DNA of 64,000 nt from contig NZ_FPJW01000009.1 in the NCBI RefSeq assembly GCF_900119735.1, positions 62,001 through 126,000 on the forward strand, in the 5' to 3' direction. This DNA comes from Marinospirillum alkaliphilum DSM 21637 (lineage in GTDB: Bacteria; Pseudomonadota; Gammaproteobacteria; Pseudomonadales; Halomonadaceae). This document shows positions 28,717 through 35,856 of this stretch, piece by piece (the first letter of the stretch is position 1; every line of letters starts with the position of its first letter). A program made the position numbers and the translations under genes. Below the pieces are notes generated by a model. It saw nothing but the letters and a program-made list of their open reading frames with translations, was not told the origin of the DNA and ran no database searches.

Positions 28717-31700
28717 GGCGTTGTCTCCTGACTGGGTGGCTGATGCGTTTGCTGCCGGGATTCCGGATGGCGCTGCTGCAGCCGCTCGGCCAGACGGCTG
28801 AGCTTCGGTTCAATGCGCTTCAACTGGCGTTGTTGTGGATTGTCCGGATCACGGTCAATCAGGTAACGATGGCGGAACAGCAGCAATACATCGGATTCCG
28901 GGTTGGGAAAGGCACCCACAATGTGAATGCGGTTGCTTTCGCAGGCCTGAAAAAGCTTTTCGACATTGTGGTAGGCCAGCGTGCCGATTTCATCAATCGG
29001 CCAGTGAATGGCAATCTGCGCCGGACCCCGCAACAGACGGGTGAAAGCCAGCAGAAATTTGCACAGGATCAGGTAAGCCATGCCGTGACTGGATGATTCC
29101 AGCAACTGGCGGTCGTTGCGGATCACCAGATCCGAACCGCCTTCATTCAGGTGCAGTTCCAGCCGCAGCAGGCTTTCAAAGGTGTAGCTCTGGTCACTGC
29201 GCAGCAGTTCCACCACATCCGCCAGCGCATTGAGGTAGGCATCTTCCGGCAACGGGTTGCCACTGGCCTTCCATTGATCATACAAAGCGGCGAAGTGTTT
29301 CAATGGCTCCCAGAAACCCAGCTCATCAATGGTGGACTGGATTTTCACCTCGGACTTACTGATGCCATCCAGCACCAGGTCATCGGCCACCTCCTTGCTG
29401 AGGCGACGGCTCTGTTCCTGGATGCGGCGATTCAGGTCGCGGAATACCCGGAAGAAGCTGTTGAGGTCACCACCAATGTTGCGCCCTTGCTCAATCAGGG
29501 CCTGCTGCTGGCCTTCCAGCAATTGCAGCATGCCCGACAAGACCGGCAGCAGGCGTCGCGGATGACTGGCCGCGGGCAATTCCTGCAAGCGCTGCTGTTC
29601 ACCGGTCAACTGCTCAATGAAGTCCGGTGCAGCATCACGCAACAGTTCCCGTTCAAAGGCATGCAGGGCATCCTGCACCTGTTTGTTCAGTCGACCGGCT
29701 TCCAGCAATGCTGCCTGAGCACGGTTCATGCGTTCCACCCGATCACCCTGGGTGGCTTCCGGCACCTGCGGCGGCTGATCCGGTGGCGGCAACTGCTCCA
29801 GTTGCAACACCAGCGGTTTGATGCGCTCGGCCTGCTCGGCCAGTTCATTGAGCTGTTTTTTCAGGCCGTTCAGGCGATTTTTCATCTGGCTGCGCTGCTG
29901 GTTATGGCTGCTTTTCAGCGCCTCCAGCTGCTCACTGGTCTGGCGTTCACCATCCTTTAAACGGGTTTCCTGCAGCAGCAGATCCGGCTTGCGCTTTTCC
30001 CATTCCACCCGCATGAAGCTGCGGTATTCATCCAGTTCATCGCGGCGTGCAGCGGTATTGCGGATTTTTTCCTGCAGCTGTTTCAGGCGCTGCTCCGCTT
30101 CACGCAGGTGACGCGGGTCCAGTTGTTTTTCTTCCAGTTCACGGTTAAAGGCTGCTTCCAGCTCGGCCAGCATCTGTTGCTGGTCACGGCGCAGGTCAGC
30201 CAGTTGCTGTTCCAGTTGCTCCACCTGACGATCAAAAGCCGCCAGCTGTTCCTGCCAGTCAGCCTTGAATTCCAGCAACTGGGTTTCAAATTCGTGTTTC
30301 AGGCTGCCCAGATTCTGCTGTTTCTGTTCCCGCAATTGCTGTTTGCGGTTTTCCATCTGCTGCACATCCTGGCGCAACTGCTGCAAGCGTTGTTTCTGCA
30401 GTTGCTGCTGCTCTTCCTGCAGGCGATTGCGGTGGTCGGTGGCAAAATGGATGTCTTCTTCAGCCTTGCCGAGCCGGAAACGCGCCTGATCCAGCTTCTG
30501 CTGTTGTTGCTCCACCAGACGGTTCTGTTCCGCCAGTTGTTTTTCCAGCTGTTGCAACTGCTGCTGCAAGCGTGCCATCTGCTGCTCAGCGGCTTCGATC
30601 ATCTGCAGCAGTGCCACTTCATCCTGGGCATAATCCGGCAGCTCAATGGCATTCAGGTCCAGTTGCAGATCAAAAATACGGGCTTCACCGGCAGGCAATA
30701 ACTGAGGTGCCAGATCATTGCGCTCCAGCAGGTCGGCACGCAGCACCTTGCCCAGCGATTGTTCCCAGCCGGGTTGGTGAAAGCGCAGGTAATGGCGCAG
30801 GCTGCCCTGTTCCGGATCACGCTGACGATGCAATTCGCGCAACTGCTGATCCACCTGACTGACGGACTGACGAAGGTTGCGCAGCTGTTCATCCAGTTGC
30901 TGGCGTGCCTGCTGCAACTGACGCAGTTCCTGGTCCAGCAGTGACACCTGCTGCATCTGGTTGCGATGATCCTGCTGCGCCTGTTCCAGGCGCGCCTGTG
31001 CCAGTTCCAGTGCCTGGATTTCGCTGTCGGTCAGTTGGGAACCCTGCAGGCGGGCCTTGAGTTCGGCCAGTTGATCGGTGATGTCTTCCTGACGGGCTTC
31101 GTATTCGGCTTCCCGTTCACTGCGCTGCTGCTGGTAATCCTGCTCCAGCCGTGTTTTCTGCTGTTCCTGTTGATCCCTGGTCTGCTGTTGTTGCTGACGC
31201 AGCTGACTGATGCGGGTGTAATTCTGCTGCGACTGACGCTCCAGTTGCTCCGCCAGTTCCAGTTTGCGGGCTTCCAGCTTCTGCTGGGAGTCACCCAGTT
31301 CATCACGCATCATCTGCAGGTGTTTCTGCAGTTGCTCCTGATCTTCACGCCACTGCGGCAGTTGTTGCAGGTCCAGTTCCAGACCGGGCATGTCCTGGTC
31401 ACAATACCGGTCATAACGCTGCTGCAGGTCATCCAGTGCGGCCTGGGTGGTTTTTAACGCCTGCTGCTGTTCTGCCAGTTGCCCGGACAGTTCATTGCGC
31501 TGTTGTTCAAAGGCATCCTGTTGCCGACCCAGCTCACCTTCCAGCTCACGCGCCTGGCCTTCCGTATCCGCCATTTCCCGCTGCAGGCCGGCCTGATCCT
31601 TTTCCAGCAAGGGGTAAAGCTGCCAGAGTTCTGCTTCGGTGGCGGTCAGTTCATCCACCTGACGCCGCAGTTCAGCAAATGACTGACGCAGGCTGTCCAG

Positions 31701-32426
31701 ACGCATTGACTGGCGCATCTGTTGAATCCATTCCCGTGCCTTGGTGTTGCGGATGCGGGTCACCGGCAGCTCCACACCATCTTCTTCAAAAATGGCCGCC
31801 AGCATGGTTTTCAGGGTATCCATCTTGCCTTCCTTGGCATGCACCGCAGACACCAGTTTTTCCATGTGACGAATGCGATGACCGGAACTGACCAGACTGT
31901 ACTGACTGGCCAGCTGCCGCAGGTTACGGGCTTCCTGGCTGTTGCCACGCAACAGACTGAAGTCATTCTGGATCACGCTGCGGTATTCGGAGGTGGCCTG
32001 CAGCTTGCGGGAGCTGTCGATTTTCAACTGCCGCAGGCGGGCGGAAAAGTCGCTGTAACCCAGCCCCTGCACCCCCTGGTCGGTTTGAATCAGGTACTGC
32101 TCCGGGTCATAGGCCGCCCTTACAAAGCGGTACTCCACGCCGGTGGCACCGCGCGTTAATACCGCCTGGCAGAGTTCACCCTCTTCGCGGCGGTATTCAT
32201 AAATCAGGTAGGAGTTGCTGCTGGGCAGGTAAAAATCATCAAACTTCTTGCGGGTCCTGGGCACCACCCGGTTGGGCTGTTCACCGTAAAACACCGGCAC
32301 CAGACGCTGCAGGGTGGTCTTGCCGGAGGCATTGGTGCCACAGATGTTGGTGTGGCCATCCAGTGCCAGCTCCACCACCCCATCCAGGTGACCGTGAATC
32401 AGAACAATACGCAGCAGATGAGACAT
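28713..32426 (-). CDS. SMC-like ATPase of a Wadjet/MksB-like anti-plasmid operon (JetC-like)
   Basis: 1,237 residues with the SMC plan. The N-terminal head has Walker A GTNASGKTT (30-38). About 750 residues of Gln/Leu/Glu-rich coiled coil run from about residue 230 to 1000. The C-terminal head has a signature-like SSSHGMAYLILCKF and Walker B IAIHWPIDEIGTL. SMC-like JetC/MksB proteins extrude loops and trap foreign plasmids for cleavage by the TOPRIM partner. The sequence is clearly diverged from the MksB of P. aeruginosa as I recall it, so the subtype is open. It is the first gene of the operon, whereas jetC is usually third. Confidence 0.82.
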   Translation of the reverse strand: MSHLLRIVLIHGHLDGVVELALDGHTNICGTNASGKTTLQRLVPVFYGEQPNRVVPRTRKKFDDFYLPSSNSYLIYEYRREEGELCQAVLTRGATGVEYRFVRAAYDPEQYLIQTDQGVQGLGYSDFSARLRQLKIDSSRKLQATSEYRSVIQNDFSLLRGNSQEARNLRQLASQYSLVSSGHRIRHMEKLVSAVHAKEGKMDTLKTMLAAIFEEDGVELPVTRIRNTKAREWIQQMRQSMRLDSLRQSFAELRRQVDELTATEAELWQLYPLLEKDQAGLQREMADTEGQARELEGELGRQQDAFEQQRNELSGQLAEQQQALKTTQAALDDLQQRYDRYCDQDMPGLELDLQQLPQWREDQEQLQKHLQMMRDELGDSQQKLEARKLELAEQLERQSQQNYTRISQLRQQQQQTRDQQEQQKTRLEQDYQQQRSEREAEYEARQEDITDQLAELKARLQGSQLTDSEIQALELAQARLEQAQQDHRNQMQQVSLLDQELRQLQQARQQLDEQLRNLRQSVSQVDQQLRELHRQRDPEQGSLRHYLRFHQPGWEQSLGKVLRADLLERNDLAPQLLPAGEARIFDLQLDLNAIELPDYAQDEVALLQMIEAAEQQMARLQQQLQQLEKQLAEQNRLVEQQQQKLDQARFRLGKAEEDIHFATDHRNRLQEEQQQLQKQRLQQLRQDVQQMENRKQQLREQKQQNLGSLKHEFETQLLEFKADWQEQLAAFDRQVEQLEQQLADLRRDQQQMLAELEAAFNRELEEKQLDPRHLREAEQRLKQLQEKIRNTAARRDELDEYRSFMRVEWEKRKPDLLLQETRLKDGERQTSEQLEALKSSHNQQRSQMKNRLNGLKKQLNELAEQAERIKPLVLQLEQLPPPDQPPQVPEATQGDRVERMNRAQAALLEAGRLNKQVQDALHAFERELLRDAAPDFIEQLTGEQQRLQELPAASHPRRLLPVLSGMLQLLEGQQQALIEQGRNIGGDLNSFFRVFRDLNRRIQEQSRRLSKEVADDLVLDGISKSEVKIQSTIDELGFWEPLKHFAALYDQWKASGNPLPEDAYLNALADVVELLRSDQSYTFESLLRLELHLNEGGSDLVIRNDRQLLESSSHGMAYLILCKFLLAFTRLLRGPAQIAIHWPIDEIGTLAYHNVEKLFQACESNRIHIVGAFPNPESDVLLLFRHRYLIDRDPDNPQQRQLKRIEPKLSRLAERLQQRHPESRQQTHQPPSQETTP

Positions 32427-32516
32427 AAACAGCCCTGTTATCCGGTTCAGGAAAAGGCCCGATTATCCCACAGAAAACACCCCGAAAGCAGCCCTTACAA
32501 GTCTTGGTTGGACTAG

Positions 32517-32774
32517 ACTTACTCCCGTGTTACTGCACTGATCAACATCTGCTGCGAGCTGAATATCACGCTACTTCCTGAAGGCGGGGAAACGGTAGCG
32601 GAAGGGAGTGGTTTCTGGAGCGTGAGGTATACCTGATGCAGGATTACCCACTCTATCATAGACCGCATCGCAGAGAGTCCTCCCTTCAGTATTGGTGGTA
32701 TTTTCGATGATGGGGACTTACTGGTCACCTTCGAGATGGATGGCGAAAAGGTCAGTTTTTCAGAGATAATCTGA
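32517..32774 (+). pseudogene. Decayed coding remnant upstream of the SMC operon
   Basis: The plus-strand frame ending with TGA at 32772-32774 reads protein-like text, including SIGGIFDDGDLLVTFEMDGE near the end and ITLLPEGGETVAEGSGFW before it. An in-frame TGA at 32634-32636 splits it and no start codon is present. It is most likely the tail of a lost gene of unknown family; its end resembles small acidic immunity-type proteins, but that is impression only. The minus-strand promoter of the SMC operon must overlap it. The remainder of 32427-32857 shows nothing else. Confidence 0.4.
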
Positions 32775-32857
32775 ACACTTTCCGCCACTTTCTTTAAAAT
32801 CCCATGAGAAATCCGGGCCAAAAACAACCTTTGCCCAGCTTAATTTCCAATAGTTGC

Positions 32858-33406
32858 TTACAACCCCATATTGGCCAGGTCATCAATGATAAGTCTGGAA
32901 ATCATTTCAACATCCCTCAACTCATCTTCACGTCCCCAGGAGAATGTAGCTATTTTCATATTCACAGCCGCATCCTCAAAATAACCATATCGGGTTGTAT
33001 AAGGCCCCTTAGAGAAGCTTGCCAGCTTTTTCCCCTCACTAAAAACCGTTACCTCATGTGATACCTGCGGCTTATTCAAAGCCCTTCCACCATGATTGAA
33101 AATTCTCTTGTAATCAATACTTATAACCACCTCAAGGTAGTCAGTTCCCTCTCTGCCTGCAATTCCCTTATTTTCTAGACTTGAATCCAGATATCCGGAA
33201 AACTGCTCTTTAAGCTCTGCCTCAGATGAGAATGAGTCATCTTCAGGAATTACTCCAGACCCCAGAGTTAAACTCAAATTAACATCCGAAATCTTATACA
33301 AGGTGCTTTGCTTTTTGATTGGTGTTGGCTCCACATAATATTTATACGGCGATGAAGAACACGCACTCAACAAAACAACTAAAACCGCCACAAATACCAT
33401 CTTCAT
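32858..33406 (-). CDS. Small lipoprotein of unknown function
   Basis: 182 residues. A short signal peptide ends in the lipobox LLSAC, so the mature protein is a lipoprotein starting Cys-Ser-Ser-Ser. The rest is a compact soluble domain with DYLEVVISIDYKRIFN and a YGYFEDAAVNMKIATFSW segment; I do not recognise the family. ATG 33406 has AAGGAG 6 bases upstream, whereas the longer frame from 33463 has no such site. Codon use is AT-rich like the toxin cassettes. It may be part of the accessory tail of the CDI locus or an independent gene. Confidence 0.75.
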   Translation of the reverse strand: MKMVFVAVLVVLLSACSSSPYKYYVEPTPIKKQSTLYKISDVNLSLTLGSGVIPEDDSFSSEAELKEQFSGYLDSSLENKGIAGREGTDYLEVVISIDYKRIFNHGGRALNKPQVSHEVTVFSEGKKLASFSKGPYTTRYGYFEDAAVNMKIATFSWGREDELRDVEMISRLIIDDLANMGL

Positions 33407-33513
33407 TGAGAACTCCTTGATTAATAAAAAACACACAATTACAACGACAAACAAAATAAACATCGAACAAGCAAATCAAGAAAAAAATCCAGCCGGAAAA
33501 CCCTTTACTACCA

Positions 33514-33822
33514 TTAACCCTCATTAAAAACTATTTCATGGCACCACAAATTATGTTCCATAAACTCATAAATCAAATCATCTTTATCTGCAACCCAATG
33601 TAGAAATATATCATCACCACTATTACTTTTCCTTAAAAAATCAGCCCCTAATAACTGGACCAATAATTTTAACTTCATTTTCATTAAAAGCCAGAAAGCC
33701 ATCATAATCAGATCAAGGGATAACAAGGTACATGCGAACCCCATTGTACTTGCCTCGTTTTAGTAGACACCTTCAATCACCACTTGGTTTTCCTTTGTTT
33801 TTTTTATATTTCCAACTATCAT
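33514..33822 (-). pseudogene. Decayed immunity gene of a third CDI cassette
   Basis: From ATG 33822 the frame reads MIVGNIKKTKENQVVIEGVY and then hits TAA at 33760-33762. The same frame resumes later as GADFLRKSNSGDDIFLHWV and ends VFNEG at 33514. Between these parts the protein-like text YDGFLAFNENEVKIIGPVIR lies in another frame, so one shift takes the reading out and a second brings it back. With the stop, that makes at least three lesions. Its position right after the toxin tail at 33825, overlapping style and acidic composition mark it as a former cdiI-type immunity gene. Confidence 0.6.
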
Positions 33823-33824
33823 TT

Positions 33825-33975
33825 TCAATCCTTGATTGTTGTTCCAGGCTGAAGCTGAATTCCAACTGGGCTATCGAGTTTAATATCGTACGCCTTGCCA
33901 GTATTAAAGTTATACCGATAATAAACATAAATACTTGAGCCGTCAGGTAATTCATGTGTCGCCTGTCTGCTGGTC
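33825..33975 (-). pseudogene. C-terminal tail of a third CDI-type toxin
   Basis: One minus-strand frame, ending with TGA at 33825-33827, reads HELPDGSSIYVYYRYNFN, then TGKAYDIKLDSPVGIQ and LQPGTTIKD. This is coherent protein text with no start of its own. It joins directly to a scrap of cdiA (33965-34051), but in a different frame. Only about 50 residues survive, so the toxin type cannot be named. The start boundary is approximate. Confidence 0.55.
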
Positions 33976-34051
33976 TTTGGTGATTTCCTGGCTGACGTTC
34001 AGATCCCGGTTGACGTCCGCCAGATTGAAGGTGGCATTGCCACCGATGTTC
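33965..34051 (-). pseudogene. Scrap of a cdiA gene with an internal deletion
   Basis: Bases 33965-34023 match 37926-37984 of the resident cdiA at 55 of 59 positions, and 34024-34051 match 38789-38816 at 26 of 28. The two segments lie 804 bp apart in cdiA but touch here. The minus-strand text is NIGGNATFN followed directly by LADVNRDLNVSQEIT. The missing 804 bp is exactly 268 codons, so the deletion was in frame. It is a relic of an earlier cdiA copy or rearrangement. Confidence 0.7.
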
Positions 34052-34131
34052 GGCAGCGACCTGCTTATCCCGGGCAAGGGCACCAATCAGGTCACTGCCC
34101 ACCCGGGTGTAGTGGCTACCAAGATTAAAAT

Positions 34132-34440
34132 TCATAGCAAAACTGGCAAGAATTGTGCGGCAAAAAAAATTAAAATGTAAAATGCACCAGTCAAGACCCA
34201 TTCGTTACTTTTTTCGAATCTGAAGAACCCACCTCTAGGAAAATAATACGAACCATTAAAAACAAATGCAAATACATTGTAAAAAGAGAAACAACTAAGA
34301 AACAGCTGAAACAGAAGAGCATTCCTCCCCCCAATACCAAAATAGATATAAAAAGAAAACGAGAACAAGAAACAAAAAAAGCAAAAAAACAAAAAATACT
34401 TTCCGTATCTGTTTTTTATATTAAAAATAGCGTCCAACAT
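34132..34440 (-). CDS. Small membrane protein, candidate immunity protein of the displaced toxin
   Basis: 102 residues with three hydrophobic helices (about residues 14-33, 40-62 and 82-102), rich in Phe and Cys; I know no family for it. Its ATG follows the stop of the toxin module without a gap and has GGAG 8 bases upstream, inside that toxin gene. Immunity proteins against membrane-active toxins are typically integral membrane proteins of this size, so it probably protects the inner membrane from the neighbouring toxin. The stop overlaps an ATG that opens the next cdiA-like scrap. Confidence 0.6.
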   Translation of the reverse strand: MLDAIFNIKNRYGKYFLFFCFFCFLFSFSFYIYFGIGGRNALLFQLFLSCFSFYNVFAFVFNGSYYFPRGGFFRFEKSNEWVLTGAFYILIFFAAQFLPVLL

Positions 34441-35340
34441 TTATTCATCTCCAAGCTGATCAGTGTAAAGATCAATAAATCCATCAAATCCGCCAGAGAC
34501 GCCTATTGCTGCCGATACTTTCTGAATTACTCCATCGGGTACCCCAGATTTTCTCAAGGTATTCTCAAAACCAACCCGTACAGTTTCAGCAGACATACCA
34601 CTAACAAAATCACCTGACATATAGTCAGCATAAAGGCTCGATACAGTTGATCCTGCCCCTACAGTCTCTGCAAGAAGTCCTGCTCTCATTAAACCTGTTG
34701 CTCCACCAGCCACTGTTGCAACATCTTTCACAGCTTTGATATCCTGCGCCCTGACCCAGGCATCATAATTGGGTGATTTTGGATCTGGGATAGTTGCATC
34801 ACACTTATCCTTATGACAAGGCCAGTGTTTGATATTGAAGTACTGTCCATCAACAACATGAACGACGGTATATTGGCCGTTTTCATCAACAACACGGGCA
34901 CCCGTGATCGGGTCGAGCTGATAGGTCATGATTCCACCTGTTGGTGTATAAACCGGTAGAGAATAGGGTGAATCCTCACCTCCAGTCTGGCTGATGATGA
35001 AGCTGGCCAGCGCCGGATCAATGTCTTTGGGAATCAGTTGTACCTGAATGCCGTCCCCTGTCTGTATCCAGGTGCCTCCTTCATCAAAACGTTCTGCGGC
35101 ATAACCATCATACCGGTCCGCCAGCGTCGAATCATTCTGATTTACGATGATGTTGAATCCCGGTGCTTCACCTGATTCTTTATTGCTCATGGCTCGCAGC
35201 GCATTTTCAATCTGCTCCGGTGTATAGGGGCTGTTTTGCGCCAGAGTCTGGGCAACCTCTGTTTCTGATTGATGCAGCTGCCGGTGTCTGACTTCCGCGA
35301 TGAACTGGGTTATTTGCTCCGTAATGAATCCAGTACACAT
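34441..35340 (-). CDS. Displaced (orphan) CdiA C-terminal toxin module
   Basis: About 299 residues from ATG 35340; a TTG at 35364 is also in frame, and neither has a ribosome-binding site. Residues EVRHRQL near the N-terminus repeat the junction of the resident CdiA, after which the sequences diverge. The middle carries VYTPTGGIMTYQLDPITGAR and a CHKDKC motif. The end is a small Gly/Ala-rich helical domain (VATVAGGATGLMRAGLLAET, SAAIGVSGGFDGFIDL) that could insert in membranes. There is no secretion domain or signal peptide, so the module is silent unless it recombines onto a full-length cdiA. It fits the orphan cdiA-CT/cdiI modules known from other CDI loci. Confidence 0.7.
   Translation of the reverse strand: MCTGFITEQITQFIAEVRHRQLHQSETEVAQTLAQNSPYTPEQIENALRAMSNKESGEAPGFNIIVNQNDSTLADRYDGYAAERFDEGGTWIQTGDGIQVQLIPKDIDPALASFIISQTGGEDSPYSLPVYTPTGGIMTYQLDPITGARVVDENGQYTVVHVVDGQYFNIKHWPCHKDKCDATIPDPKSPNYDAWVRAQDIKAVKDVATVAGGATGLMRAGLLAETVGAGSTVSSLYADYMSGDFVSGMSAETVRVGFENTLRKSGVPDGVIQKVSAAIGVSGGFDGFIDLYTDQLGDE
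35278..35296. repeat. 19-bp direct repeat at the toxin junction (copy 2)
   Basis: CTGCCGGTGTCTGACTTCC is identical to 37151-37169 in cdiA and encodes EVRHRQ in the same frame in both. It marks the border where constant and variable parts meet and offers homology for swapping toxin ends. Confidence 0.8.
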
Positions 35341-35400
35341 CAGCGTTTCACTGATGGTGTTCAAAACTCTGTGTCAAGTGAATGTTTAATCTGCACACAC

Positions 35401-35856
35401 TTACCACCTTATTTTTTTTTCATCAACAATCTTGAAATCGGGTGTTAAGCGCGCCATGTAATCATCATCACCATTATTGTATTTTATTTCAGCATCCTTT
35501 CCTAATCCCGGCATGATTATCGAATAAAACGTTGGAACACAATTCATCTGACCATCGAATACAGGAACATCCAAGCGAGCCAAAACAGATCCGTTTTCAT
35601 GACAAATAAATAATTTTTTATTATAATTTTCACACACTTCAAAAATGCAAATCGCCATTCTATCCTTGCTTAAACTTGGATGCATCCGGTGATTCTTTAT
35701 TATCTCAATATCACCTAGACTTCCTGCCCACTTGCATCCGTAAATACCATTTCGCGGCACAAATTTTCCATTTTTTTTTGTATACAAATCCATTCTTCTC
35801 CAGTTTTCAGGAAGCCAAAAACCATCGCCATCAAGCTCGTAATAGTTAGTTATCAT
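35401..35856 (-). CDS. cdiI: Putative CDI immunity protein for the resident toxin
   Basis: 151 residues, soluble, with no signal peptide or membrane helix; the sequence starts MITNYYELDGDGFWLPENWR and belongs to no family I recognise. Its start overlaps the last 11 bases of cdiA and has AAGGGAG 7 bases upstream. Position immediately after cdiA and tight coupling are the standard features of cdiI, whose product binds and neutralises the toxin domain of its own CdiA. A soluble immunity protein suggests a toxin acting in the cytoplasm. AT-rich relative to the cdiA body. Confidence 0.72.
   Translation of the reverse strand: MITNYYELDGDGFWLPENWRRMDLYTKKNGKFVPRNGIYGCKWAGSLGDIEIIKNHRMHPSLSKDRMAICIFEVCENYNKKLFICHENGSVLARLDVPVFDGQMNCVPTFYSIIMPGLGKDAEIKYNNGDDDYMARLTPDFKIVDEKKIRW

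Noticed and set aside
32519-32827. 102-residue minus-strand frame upstream of the SMC operon
   Set aside because: The translation is Ser/Pro-rich without structure, and the plus-strand reading is much more protein-like.
33773-34201. 142-residue minus-strand frame across the cassette relics
   Set aside because: It crosses the cdiA scrap and the third toxin tail out of their coding frames, so it is an accident of frame.
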